This document shows positions 25,557 through 33,913 of a DNA stretch of 47,611 nt, one piece after another. The first letter of the stretch is position 1. Every line of letters starts with the position of its first letter. A model generated the notes under the pieces. That model did not search any database. It had not been told where the DNA came from and saw only the letters and a list, made by a program, of their open reading frames with translations. A program made the position numbers and the translations under genes. Origin of the DNA: Nitrospira sp. CG24C (GTDB lineage: Bacteria; Nitrospirota; Nitrospiria; Nitrospirales; Nitrospiraceae); NCBI GenBank assembly GCA_002869885.2, contig NEWR02000010.1:303429-351039 (forward strand). The letters are read 5' to 3'.

Positions 25557-25572
25557 CTTTGACGAGTACGGC

Positions 25573-26562
25573 TTATGGGGCTGGTGTGGTTTCAGGAGTT
25601 GGCGTGGCAACCGTGGCCGTTGGTGTCGTACCGTTCTTGAACGGCAGGTCAAGCAGCGCATAGGGGTTCACGCGGGCGCCGTTGAGTTTGACGCCCCAAT
25701 GGAGATGCGGGCCGGTGGCGCGGCCAGTCGCGCCGACTTTGCCGATGATTTGCCCCGCTGTGACCAAGTCCCCGTTTCTGACCAGAATCTCCGACAGGTG
25801 GAAATACATCGTATAGAACCCCAGGCCGTGATCGACGAAGACGCCTTTGCCGGAGAAAATATGATCGACCGTGATGCGGACAATCCCGTCATTCGTCGCC
25901 GCGACATCGGCCCCCATCGGCGCGCCGATATCTTCTCCGTTATGAGGATTGCGCGCCTGGCCGTTCATGATCCGCACGCTGCCGAAAATGCCGGTGCGCT
26001 TGCCGCTCACCGGCTCCACGAAGTTGCTGCGCCATAACTTCAGACGCGAGTTCTCTGCGAGCGCCTCCCGTACTAATTGTTGCTCAGCTTTCCAACGTGC
26101 TGTGCTCTTCTCGTCCAGATCGACCTTGTCTTTCGGCAGCTTCAGATGCTCGACGGTAAATTTCTCTTTAGCCACCTGAACATTGAAGCTCAACTGCTTC
26201 GCCTGTTCGCCCTGCTTCACTTCGACGGAGAGTTCATAGGTTCCAGGTTCGTCCTGCATGTCGATCCCAAGCAAACCGATATAGCCGGCCGGCTCTCCTG
26301 GCCTGAACTCCCGAAAAAATGGAATCGTCCGGCTTAGAAACGTCCCCTTCACCTCCGTCGCCTGCTCTTCGCCTTTCACCTTGACCACCAGCACCTGCCC
26401 CTGCTTGCCGCTGTATTCCCCATCGTGACCCATCGGCGCTGGAGGTGTGCTGGAAAACAACTCGACGGGAAAGATGCTGGACAGCAACAAGACCGCCGTG
26501 ATCAGCGTTCGATCCAGCCGAGAAATCCGCACACGCGTCGATTTGAGCGACGTCATCATCAT
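25573..26562 (-). CDS. M23-family metallopeptidase (LytM-like)
   Basis: 329 residues. An N-terminal signal or anchor segment (about 18-36) and a beta-rich middle domain are followed by a C-terminal M23 domain. This has the zinc ligands in HNGEDIGAP (HxxxD type) and GPHLHWGV (HxH), so it should be catalytically competent. It would cleave peptidoglycan peptide cross-links in the periplasm. It ends in a Thr/Pro-rich tail. Its ATG overlaps the pafA stop by four bases, so it is the last gene of the proteasome operon, although its role lies outside the cytoplasm. Its 3' end is duplicated at 23941-24036. Confidence 0.9.
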   Translation of the reverse strand: MMMTSLKSTRVRISRLDRTLITAVLLLSSIFPVELFSSTPPAPMGHDGEYSGKQGQVLVVKVKGEEQATEVKGTFLSRTIPFFREFRPGEPAGYIGLLGIDMQDEPGTYELSVEVKQGEQAKQLSFNVQVAKEKFTVEHLKLPKDKVDLDEKSTARWKAEQQLVREALAENSRLKLWRSNFVEPVSGKRTGIFGSVRIMNGQARNPHNGEDIGAPMGADVAATNDGIVRITVDHIFSGKGVFVDHGLGFYTMYFHLSEILVRNGDLVTAGQIIGKVGATGRATGPHLHWGVKLNGARVNPYALLDLPFKNGTTPTATVATPTPETTPAP

Positions 26563-27953
26563 CGGTAGAACCGTAGCCCCGCGACCTGTGAGAGTAGCTC
26601 ATCCACGCGCCGATTCACAGCGCTAAAGGGGTCCATACAGAGAATCGTTTCTTCCCAGTAGCCATTCAGTTTCAGATAGGTCCAGTCGACCGTATAGGAC
26701 CGATTCTTCGCGCGGGCAAACCGGATGAAATCGCCTCGCACTTTCGCCCTCGTGGTCTGCGGCGGAGTCGACATGGCCCGTTGCACCGCTTCCTCCTCCA
26801 CCACCCGTTCGATCATCCCCCGGGACTCCATCAGATAGTACAACCCGCGAGTCCGTTTCACATCATGAAATTGGAGGTCGAGCAGGAACACCCGTGGATC
26901 GTCCCAGCCGCATCCCTTCTTGTCGATATAGGACTGGATCAGATGGCGTTTGGTCACCCAATCGATTTCACGCACGAGCTGCATCGGATCCTCTTCGAGC
27001 TTATCCAGCACCATGGCCCATCGTTGCCACACATCGTCGAGAACCGGATCGTGTTCTTGTTGGGCCAAGTATTCCTGCGCTCGATCCAGATAGACCCGCT
27101 GCACTTCGATCGCCGTCAGCTGACGACCATCATCCAGCTTAATCTTCCGCTTCAAGGTGGGATCGCGCGATACCTCACGAATGGCCTTGACCGGGTCTTC
27201 GAACTCCATCCCTTGGACTGCATACCCTTCCTCGATCATGGACAGGACCAACGTCGCCGTGCCGACCTTCAAATAGGTCACGAACTCCGACATGTTGGAA
27301 TCCCCGACGATGATATGGAGCCGCCGGTAACGTTCCGCATCGGAATGCGGTTCGTCTCTGGTATTGATGATGCTGCGCGAGGAGGTGGTCGAGGAGGAGG
27401 TCTTCTCGTGAATGTGTTGGGCCCGTTGCGAGATGAAATACTGAGGTTTGCCGGATACTTTCAGCACCTTCCCCGCTCCGCTATAGACCTGCCGCGTGAC
27501 GAAGAAGGGAATGAGTTGCTCCGTGACCTTCCAAAAATCGACGTCGCGGCGCATGAGGAAGTTTTCATGGCACCCGTAGGTATTGCCGAGCGAATCCGTA
27601 TTGTTCTTGAAAATGTAGATTTCCCCGGACAGCCCCTCTTCCCGCAAGCGCTCTTCAGCCGCAGGCAAACAGGCTTCGAGCAGCCGCTCACCGGCTTTAT
27701 CGTGGATGACGAGATCGAGAATGTTGTCGCACTCGGGGGTGGAATACTCAGGATGGCAGCCTGTGTCTTGGTAAAACCTGGCGCCGTTTACCAGAAACGC
27801 GTTGGAGGGCCAGCTGTTCGGAATGAGACCTTCAAAAATATACCCCAGCACCTTCTCCATCGGCAGATAGACCCGTCCGTTCGGAGAAAAAATGAGACCG
27901 TACTCATTCTCCAAACCGAAGATCCGTCTTTTCAGGGGGCTGGGTTGCAACAT
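26559..27953 (-). CDS. pafA: Pup/UBact-protein ligase PafA
   Basis: It would join the C-terminal Glu of a Pup-like modifier to substrate lysines, using ATP. The 464 residues belong to the carboxylate-amine ligase-like PafA/Dop family, with RRIFGLENEYGL, NGARFYQDTGCHPEYSTPEC (the region of the catalytic Asp), IFKNNTDSLGNTYGCHENF, NTRDEPHSDAERYRRLH and DWTYLKLNGYWEETIL. It lacks the extra Dop loop, which identifies it as the ligase. It is preceded by a 156-base gap with a 9-nt-word palindrome and coupled downstream to the M23 gene. Confidence 0.95.
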   Translation of the reverse strand: MLQPSPLKRRIFGLENEYGLIFSPNGRVYLPMEKVLGYIFEGLIPNSWPSNAFLVNGARFYQDTGCHPEYSTPECDNILDLVIHDKAGERLLEACLPAAEERLREEGLSGEIYIFKNNTDSLGNTYGCHENFLMRRDVDFWKVTEQLIPFFVTRQVYSGAGKVLKVSGKPQYFISQRAQHIHEKTSSSTTSSRSIINTRDEPHSDAERYRRLHIIVGDSNMSEFVTYLKVGTATLVLSMIEEGYAVQGMEFEDPVKAIREVSRDPTLKRKIKLDDGRQLTAIEVQRVYLDRAQEYLAQQEHDPVLDDVWQRWAMVLDKLEEDPMQLVREIDWVTKRHLIQSYIDKKGCGWDDPRVFLLDLQFHDVKRTRGLYYLMESRGMIERVVEEEAVQRAMSTPPQTTRAKVRGDFIRFARAKNRSYTVDWTYLKLNGYWEETILCMDPFSAVNRRVDELLSQVAGLRFYR

Positions 27954-28014
27954 GCGTGTGGCACAGAATACCAGCCGGCCTTGCCTTCTTCAACAGAAGG
28001 ACAAGATCCGCTTG

Positions 28015-28114
28015 ACTGGTTTGTTTGGTTGATTTGGTTATCTGGTTGGTTTGGTCGACTTAGTTTGGTCTGGTTCAACAAAACAGACCAAACAAACCAA
28101 ATGAACCAATTAGG
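28015..28114. repeat. Inverted pair of 9-nt tandem repeats between prcA and pafA
   Basis: The left arm iterates TTTGGTTGA, TTTGGTTAT and CTGGTTGG units. The right arm carries ACCAAACAAACCAAATGAACC and reaches the prcA stop codon (28110-28112). It separates pafA from the other proteasome genes. Confidence 0.8.
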
Positions 28115-28796
28115 TTGCGAGGAGCTGTTTGGTATCGGCGGGCGTAAGACGGCGGAACCTTCTGCCGTCGCGGGTGCGATCCAGGACTGCCACCTCCAGG
28201 CTCTCCAGCGAGAGTTTCTGGCTCCCGATCTGTTCGAGGGCGGTGATACAGAGACTGAGTGCAGCCTGGAGTTCCGGAGGCTGCGTCAACCCTTTCTCCT
28301 TGAGCAGAGCCTGCACGGCCTCGGACTTGCCTCCGATCACCGCAAAGGTCCGTTCGTCGATGATGCTGCCGTCGAAGGAGATGCGATACATCTCGTTGGG
28401 CTGGCCGTTGTGTCCGACCTGCACCACCAGGATTTCCACCTCCAGCGGCTTCAGCTCCTGGCTGAAAATAGTGCCGAGGCTTTGAGAGTAGCCGTTCGCA
28501 AGAGAGCGGGCCGTCACATCTTCCCGGCTATACATGAAGCCTTTGAGATCCGCGTGCCTGATGCCGGCCTTCCTAAGATTTTCAAACTCGCTGTATTTGC
28601 CTGCCCCCGCGAAAGCGATACTGTCGTAGATCTCGGAAATTTTATAGAGCGAGGCGCTGGGGTTTTCCGCGACGAGCAGTATCCCGTTCACATATTCGAT
28701 GGCGATGATGGAGCGGCCTTTGGCGATGCCTTTCTTGGCATACTCCGCCTTGTCCTGCATCATCTGCTCGGGCGAGACGTAATAGGGCATCGGCAT
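28110..28796 (-). CDS. prcA: Proteasome alpha subunit
   Basis: Outer-ring subunit of the 20S proteasome, which gates the entry pore and docks the ATPase. The 228 residues begin MPMPYYVSPEQMMQDKAEYA, closely like mycobacterial PrcA. GIAKGRSIIAIEYVNGILLVAENPS, YDSIAFAGAGKYSEFENLR and SLESLEVAVLDRTRDGRRFRR follow. There is no catalytic Thr, as expected for alpha. It starts two bases after the prcB stop. The C-terminus is short compared with actinobacterial PrcA. Confidence 0.96.
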   Translation of the reverse strand: MPMPYYVSPEQMMQDKAEYAKKGIAKGRSIIAIEYVNGILLVAENPSASLYKISEIYDSIAFAGAGKYSEFENLRKAGIRHADLKGFMYSREDVTARSLANGYSQSLGTIFSQELKPLEVEILVVQVGHNGQPNEMYRISFDGSIIDERTFAVIGGKSEAVQALLKEKGLTQPPELQAALSLCITALEQIGSQKLSLESLEVAVLDRTRDGRRFRRLTPADTKQLLAT

Positions 28797-28798
28797 GC

Positions 28799-29626
28799 TT
28801 AGTTCTCCTTCGAGCGGCGAGTGGCAATCAACCCGTCATAGATACCGCGGATCTGTTGGTCTGAGACATCGGTAATGCCGGTCGCATTGACGATCTTCGC
28901 GGTGGGATAAATCCCCCGCACGAGATCCGGCCCCCCGGTCCCGACGTCATCATCGGCTGCATTGTACAGAGCCAGCAGGGCTAACTTCAGCGCATCCGGT
29001 TCAGCCAGGCCTTTGAGGAAATGCTCCCGCATCGTATTGCGCGCGTCTTTGCCGCCCGACCCGATAGCATGGTAATCCGACTCTTCGTACCGGCCCCCGG
29101 CGAGATCGTATTTGAAGATGCGGCCTTCTGCACGCTTCAGGTCGTACCCGACGTAGAGCGGCATGACGACCAGCCCTTGAAAGACCATCGGCAGATTGGC
29201 CTTGACCATCTGTCCGAGCTTGTTGGCCTTCCCCTCACAAGACAGTTGCACACCCTCTAACTTTTCGTAATGTTCCAGTTCGACCTGAAACAGCTTGGCC
29301 ATTTCAATGCAGGGACCGGCGGCGCCGGCGATCGCCATCGCGGAATACTCGTCGATCTTGAAGACTTTCTCGATCCGGCGCTCGGCGATTTGAAACCCTT
29401 CCGTCGCTCGACGATCTCCGGCAATCACCACGCCCTGTTGATACTTGATTGCCAGCACCGTCGTGGCCTGGGGAACCGTCATCGCTCCGGCCCCTCGCAT
29501 CGGCTCGGCCGTGGCCTGAGCCTGCAAAAATCCACTGCGGCCGGTCGGAGTCAGCGCGGGATGGTGCTGGGTCAAAAAGTCGAAGAAACTCGGGTCGTCA
29601 TGGTTAGGAAGAAATGGTAATTTCAT
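28799..29626 (-). CDS. prcB: Proteasome beta subunit
   Basis: Catalytic inner-ring subunit. A propeptide of about 54 residues (PSFFDFLTQHHPALTP resembles the mycobacterial one) precedes the processing site in VPQA-TTVLAIKYQQGVVIAGDRRAT. Thr55 should become the N-terminal nucleophile. The later residues of the active-site set lie in GDRRAT and GSGGKDA. The length of 275 is normal. The ATG at 29626 follows dop by 27 bases. No ribosome-binding site is apparent, and the pup gene that usually lies here is absent. Confidence 0.96.
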   Translation of the reverse strand: MKLPFLPNHDDPSFFDFLTQHHPALTPTGRSGFLQAQATAEPMRGAGAMTVPQATTVLAIKYQQGVVIAGDRRATEGFQIAERRIEKVFKIDEYSAMAIAGAAGPCIEMAKLFQVELEHYEKLEGVQLSCEGKANKLGQMVKANLPMVFQGLVVMPLYVGYDLKRAEGRIFKYDLAGGRYEESDYHAIGSGGKDARNTMREHFLKGLAEPDALKLALLALYNAADDDVGTGGPDLVRGIYPTAKIVNATGITDVSDQQIRGIYDGLIATRRSKEN

Positions 29627-29653
29627 AATATCAATCGCGAGGAGGATGGTTTA

Positions 29654-31153
29654 TCAGGCCTTGAGCTTCTCCAGCAATGCGTCGACGGTCTCAACCTGAT
29701 CGAGGAGGTCGCTCGTCAGAGCGGCTGTGCCTCGGAGCGGATCCATCAAAGGCACTCGTTTCACCTGATTGTTGCCGACGTCGAAGAGGACCGAGGTCCA
29801 GCTGACCCCATAGAGCGACTTCGCAAACTTGCTGACACATCGTCCGCGAAAATAGGCGCGCGTCCCAGATGGTGGGGTGAACTCCGCCCGCTCGATCTCC
29901 ACTTCCTGCACGATTCGTTCGATCAGGTGGCTGCGTTCGAGGGTAAAGTAGAGGCCCTTATCCGGGCGGACGTCGTGATACTGCAGGTCCATGAGCCGTA
30001 CACGAGAGTCGTCCCACCCACAGCCCTTTCGCTCCATATAGGATTCCATCATCTGACGCTTCGCCACCCAATCCAATTCACGCGCCAAAAGCCGAGGGTC
30101 TTGCTCTAACTTATCCAGTACGTCTTCCCAGCGGACGAGAATATCTTTCGTCACTTGTGAAATTTCGTGGCAGGCATAGTATCCCATGGCAGCCTTCAAA
30201 TAGGCTCGCTGAATCGCCACCGCCGTCGTCGAACGCCCGCCCGCCAATTTGAGCGTCTCCTTCATGCCCAGATCGCGAGACACCTGCTTGATGCCTCGGA
30301 CCGGATCGTCCAATTCGAACTGCGGCAGATCTGCTCCTGCGTCGAGCAGATCCAGAACAATGGCCAATGTGCCGACCTTGAGGTAGGTCGACAGTTCCGC
30401 CATATTGGCATCTCCGACAATCACGTGCAGCCGGCGATACTTGCCGTACTCTGCATGCGGCTCATCGCGTGAATTGACGATGGGGCGCCGGACCATCGTA
30501 TTGAGATCGACAAGGCACTCGAAGAAATCCGCGCGCTGCGAGATCTGATACTCCGTTGGACTGGTCTGATTCTCTGCGCCGACCTTACCTGCCCCTGCAA
30601 AAATCGGCCTCGTCACAAAAAACGGCGCCAAGACCTTCACAATACGCTCGAAAGGAATCGCGCGAGACATGAGATAGCTCTCGTGATAGCCGTAGCTGTT
30701 CCCCTTGCCATCGGAATTGTTTTTGTACAGCAGGCAATGATCCCGCCCGGTGGCGCGCGCCATCTGCTCAAGACACTGGGCAAGGATTCGCTCGCCGGCC
30801 CGTTCGAAGGCTACTATTTCACGCGGGTTGGTGCACTCGGGCGTAGAATATTCCGGATGGGCGCCGTCGACGTAGAGACGCCCTCCATTGGCGAGCACCT
30901 TATTCAGCTGACGATTATACTCGGGATTGGGCCGCTCCCGCTCTCCCTCGACCTCGAACCCCCGCGCATCGAGCAGCGGGTTCTCGTTTTCATAGTCCCA
31001 AATGGCCAAGGGAGCCGGCAAGCCCGGGTAGTGTCCAATGACGGCAATAGAGTTGGAGACGGGGTCTGAGGCGGCAGGATCGCGCGACGCGATGCCGAAT
31101 TCTGTTTCTGTTCCCAGGACGCGGGGGATCGGCGGCGAGGTAGGTTCCTGCAT
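29654..31153 (-). CDS. dop: Deamidase/depupylase Dop
   Basis: PafA paralogue that deamidates a Pup C-terminal Gln where needed and removes the modifier from substrates. The 499 residues include RVLGTETEFGIASRD. The Dop-specific loop (DYENENPLLDARGFEVEG) and RLYVDGAHPEYSTPEC, LLYKNNSDGKGNSYGYHESY and NSRDEPHAEYGKYRRLH are also present. The loop and closer similarity to actinobacterial Dop separate it from PafA at 26559. It begins 12 bases after mpa. Confidence 0.95.
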   Translation of the reverse strand: MQEPTSPPIPRVLGTETEFGIASRDPAASDPVSNSIAVIGHYPGLPAPLAIWDYENENPLLDARGFEVEGERERPNPEYNRQLNKVLANGGRLYVDGAHPEYSTPECTNPREIVAFERAGERILAQCLEQMARATGRDHCLLYKNNSDGKGNSYGYHESYLMSRAIPFERIVKVLAPFFVTRPIFAGAGKVGAENQTSPTEYQISQRADFFECLVDLNTMVRRPIVNSRDEPHAEYGKYRRLHVIVGDANMAELSTYLKVGTLAIVLDLLDAGADLPQFELDDPVRGIKQVSRDLGMKETLKLAGGRSTTAVAIQRAYLKAAMGYYACHEISQVTKDILVRWEDVLDKLEQDPRLLARELDWVAKRQMMESYMERKGCGWDDSRVRLMDLQYHDVRPDKGLYFTLERSHLIERIVQEVEIERAEFTPPSGTRAYFRGRCVSKFAKSLYGVSWTSVLFDVGNNQVKRVPLMDPLRGTAALTSDLLDQVETVDALLEKLKA

Positions 31154-31165
31154 AGCTATGACATC

Positions 31166-32935
31166 TTAGAGATAGTGCCCGGTCGTAACCGTTTCGATCT
31201 GACGTGAGTCGCCTGGGCCCCCGCTGATGGTCCGAAGATGTACGATCTTCTCGCCTTTCTTCCCGGAGATCTTCGCCCAGTCGTCAGGATTGGTCGTATT
31301 GGGCAGGTCTTCGTGCTCCTTAAACTCCTCCCGAATGGCGCGGATCAAATCCTCGGACCGAAGGCCACGGCCTTCCTTCGCGATTGCCCGCTTGACGGCA
31401 AACTTTTTCGCGCGCGAGACGATGCCTTCGATCAGAGCGCCACTCGCAAAGTCCTTGAAGTAGAGCACTTCTTTTTCACCGTTCGCATAGGTGACCTCGA
31501 TGAACTTATTCTCCTCCGAGGAGGCATACATCGCCTCAACCGTGAGATCGGTCATCTGCGCGACTAAGGCCTTTGTGTCTCCGCCATGGCGTTGCAAATC
31601 TTCCTCGGCAAACGGCAGGTCGATGCTCAGATACTTCGAGAAAATATCCTTGGCCGCCACCATATCGGGACGACCCACCTTGACCTTCACATCCAACCGC
31701 CCGGCGCGGAGCACTGCCGGGTCGATGAGATCCTGACGATTGCTGGCTCCGATCACAATCACATTACGGAGCCGTTCCATGCCGTCGATTTCGGAAAGAA
31801 ACTGCGGGACGATCGTCGATTCGATATCGGAAGAGATCCCGGTGCCGCGCGTCCTGAACAGCGCATCCATCTCATCGAAGAACACGATGACAGGATTCCC
31901 GTCCGCCGCCCGCTCCTTCGCTTTCTTGAAGACTTCGCGGACCTGGCGTTCGGACTCACCGACATACTTATTGAGCAACTCCGGACCCTTCACATGCAAG
32001 AAGTAACTCCGCACTTCTTTTCCTGTGAGGTGCCCGAGCTTCTTCGCGATCGAGTTCGCGACAGCCTTGGCAATCAGGGTTTTCCCGCAGCCCGGCGGTC
32101 CATAGAGCAAGACCCCCTTGGGCGCGCTCAACTTGTATTCTAAAAATAGAGTTGGATGAAGAAACGGCAACTCCACCGCATCGCGGACCTGCTCCAACTC
32201 ATGCTGCAGCCCGCCGATGTGCTCATAATCGACATCGGGCACTTCTTCCAAGACCAATTCTTCCGCCTCGGACCTCGGCAATTTTTCGACGACATAGCCG
32301 GAGCGAGGGTCGTAGAGCAGATGGTCCCCGACGCTCAACCGTTCTGCCAATAGCGGGTCGCCGAGCTCTGCAACCTTTTCTTCGTCGAAATGCAGCGTCA
32401 CCAGGGCGCGATTGCCGTCCAGCACGTCTTTAAGACGCACGACTTCGCCCTGAATATCGAACCCCTTGACCTCAATGACGTTCAAGGCCTCGTTCAGGAC
32501 CACTTCCTGCCCCTTACGCATCGCCTTTCCATTGATCGACGGATGCACACTGACTTTCATCTTCCGTCCTGACACATAGACATTGCCGGTTCCGTCATCA
32601 TTGAGGCTGGAAAAAATGGCGTAGGCTGAGGGAGGCGCGGTCAGTTTCTCAACTTCGGCGCGCAACGCTTCAATCTGCGCCTTCGCTTCCTGGAGCGTGG
32701 AGACGAGCTTTTCGTTCTGTTTGGTAGCTTGGTCGAGCTGGTAGCGGGATTGGTACAGCCGGCGGACTTCTTCTTCCATCGACTGAATTTGCACACGAAG
32801 CTTTTCAACTTCGCGAACATGTTCATCGTTGCGTTGGGCCATGTCCGCTTCTCCTTCAGTCAACCGCTTCGTGATGTGCGTGACGGAATCTCGGAGAGAC
32901 CGGAATCGACTCGGACTTTCTTTCTTGCCGTCCAT
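31166..32935 (-). CDS. mpa: Proteasomal AAA ATPase Mpa/ARC
   Basis: Hexameric unfoldase that recognises pupylated substrates through N-terminal coiled coils and feeds them to the 20S core. It has a coiled coil (VREVEKLRVQIQSMEEEVRR onward) and OB domains from about APPSAYAIF. The AAA domain has Walker A YGPPGCGKTLIAKA and Walker B VIVFFDEMDALFRTRG. The last residues are GHYL, corresponding to the GQYL docking tail of Mpa, with the penultimate Tyr kept. The TTG at 33022 is rejected as start because it is the -35 box. The ATG at 32935 gives 589 residues, close to ARC. An ATG at 32842 has a better ribosome site (AAGGAG) and is a real alternative. Confidence 0.94.
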   Translation of the reverse strand: MDGKKESPSRFRSLRDSVTHITKRLTEGEADMAQRNDEHVREVEKLRVQIQSMEEEVRRLYQSRYQLDQATKQNEKLVSTLQEAKAQIEALRAEVEKLTAPPSAYAIFSSLNDDGTGNVYVSGRKMKVSVHPSINGKAMRKGQEVVLNEALNVIEVKGFDIQGEVVRLKDVLDGNRALVTLHFDEEKVAELGDPLLAERLSVGDHLLYDPRSGYVVEKLPRSEAEELVLEEVPDVDYEHIGGLQHELEQVRDAVELPFLHPTLFLEYKLSAPKGVLLYGPPGCGKTLIAKAVANSIAKKLGHLTGKEVRSYFLHVKGPELLNKYVGESERQVREVFKKAKERAADGNPVIVFFDEMDALFRTRGTGISSDIESTIVPQFLSEIDGMERLRNVIVIGASNRQDLIDPAVLRAGRLDVKVKVGRPDMVAAKDIFSKYLSIDLPFAEEDLQRHGGDTKALVAQMTDLTVEAMYASSEENKFIEVTYANGEKEVLYFKDFASGALIEGIVSRAKKFAVKRAIAKEGRGLRSEDLIRAIREEFKEHEDLPNTTNPDDWAKISGKKGEKIVHLRTISGGPGDSRQIETVTTGHYL

Positions 32936-32993
32936 GGCGCTACCCGAAGAATGCGAAACACCTTGCTGAATCGAGAAGTCCTTGTCTGCGCGG

Positions 32994-33022
32994 ATTCTAT
33001 CATCCGTTCCCAGGGTGGTCAA
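32994..33022 (-). promoter_or_regulatory. Promoter of the proteasome operon
   Basis: On the minus strand: TTGACC (33022-33017), a 17-base spacer and TAGAAT (32999-32994). Transcription would begin near 32987, about 50 bases before the chosen mpa start and just after thiE ends. Confidence 0.65.
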
Positions 33023-33067
33023 CCGGACGACGAGATGTTACAGCGTGACGATCGTGCGTTTCGCACA

Positions 33068-33700
33068 TTATGGTACAGCCGTCACGGCATCGAGTAACTC
33101 GCGCGTCGCCGATTCTACATCATCCGCACCGAGAATCGCCGTGATCACCGCCGCGCCGAACGCTCCGGCACGCCGCATCTCACGCGCGCGCGATGCTGTC
33201 ACGCCGCCAATTCCGATAATCGGGATGCGGACCAGACTGCATGCCTTCTCAAGAATATGAATGCCGAGCGGTGGACCGAACATTTGTTTGGACGGCGTCT
33301 CGTAGATCGGGCCAAGGACGATGTAGTCTGCGCCCTGCGACTCCGCCTGCATCGCCTCTGCTACTCCATGCACAGAAACGCCCAGCAGACGCCCTGCTCC
33401 CAACAGCTGTCGTGCAACGGGAACCGGCAGACTATTGCTGCGTAAATGGACGCCGACTCCTTCCAACGCCAATGCGACATCGATTCGGTCGTTGATGAGG
33501 AGTTGGGATCCGGGAGAGGCCGTGACCGCTTGCACCTCCCGCGCAAGCGCAACCAGTTCTCCTGCTGAAAGATCGCGTTCACGAAGTTGAATCGCAGGCG
33601 CCGCAACTGCGAGCACCCGCTGCAGAAGGGAAACCAACGGACGCCCGTTTGTCTGATGGCGATCCGTGACGACAAGAAGACGGCTGGAGAGTGTCAGCAT
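33068..33700 (-). CDS. thiE: Thiamine-phosphate synthase ThiE
   Basis: It couples HMP-pyrophosphate with the carboxythiazole phosphate to give thiamine monophosphate. A 210-residue TIM barrel with LLVVTDRHQT, AIQLRERDLSAGEL, LLINDRIDVALALEGVGVHL, GADYIVLGPIYETPSK and PIIGIGGVTASRAREM, the phosphate-binding loop. The normal ThiE motif order argues against the non-catalytic TenI paralogue. It is separated from thiG by 213 bases that hold a heptad array and a class I inverted repeat. Confidence 0.92.
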   Translation of the reverse strand: MLTLSSRLLVVTDRHQTNGRPLVSLLQRVLAVAAPAIQLRERDLSAGELVALAREVQAVTASPGSQLLINDRIDVALALEGVGVHLRSNSLPVPVARQLLGAGRLLGVSVHGVAEAMQAESQGADYIVLGPIYETPSKQMFGPPLGIHILEKACSLVRIPIIGIGGVTASRAREMRRAGAFGAAVITAILGADDVESATRELLDAVTAVP

Positions 33701-33701
33701 C

Positions 33702-33742
33702 GGGGAAGTGCTGAGCCCAAAGTGCTGAGTGCTGAGGCCTGA
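33702..33742. repeat. Single-arm 7-nt tandem repeat (GTGCTGA)
   Basis: GTGCTGA, GCCCAAA, GTGCTGA, GTGCTGA, GGCCTGA directly upstream of the thiE start. Confidence 0.6.
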
Positions 33743-33744
33743 GC

Positions 33745-33912
33745 AGAATGCTCAAAACGTTCAGACTTCTCACCCGCCCAACCCTGGCGCGCCGAGACGC
33801 GCCTTTTCCCAAGCAAGGCCGCAGGCGAATCGAAACCGGAGGCGTACCCTCGGGGGTACGTTGAGGATTTCGATGAGCTGAGAACGAAGCTAGCGGACGT
33901 TTTCAGCATCCC
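33745..33912. repeat. Class I inverted repeat, copy 2 (enlarged)
   Basis: It shares CAAGGCCGCAGGCGAATCG, the GGCGTACCCTCGGGGGTACGTTGAGGA centre region and the end TTTTCAGCATCC with the other class I copies. It carries an extra ~45 bases near its left end. It lies between thiG and thiE. Confidence 0.75.
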
Positions 33913-33913
33913 G

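Noticed and set aside
22283-25560. Prophage or integrative element
   Set aside because: No integrase, transposase, structural phage gene or tRNA attachment site is visible; only small repeats and duplications.
26781-28802. 673-codon open frame on the plus strand
   Set aside because: It is antisense to pafA and prcA, has no family motifs, and is explained by GC-rich codon use plus the stop-poor repeat between the genes.
33017-33022. TTG start extending mpa upstream
   Set aside because: The TTG is the first codon-sized part of a TTGACC -35 box with a correctly spaced TAGAAT, so it should not be in the mRNA.
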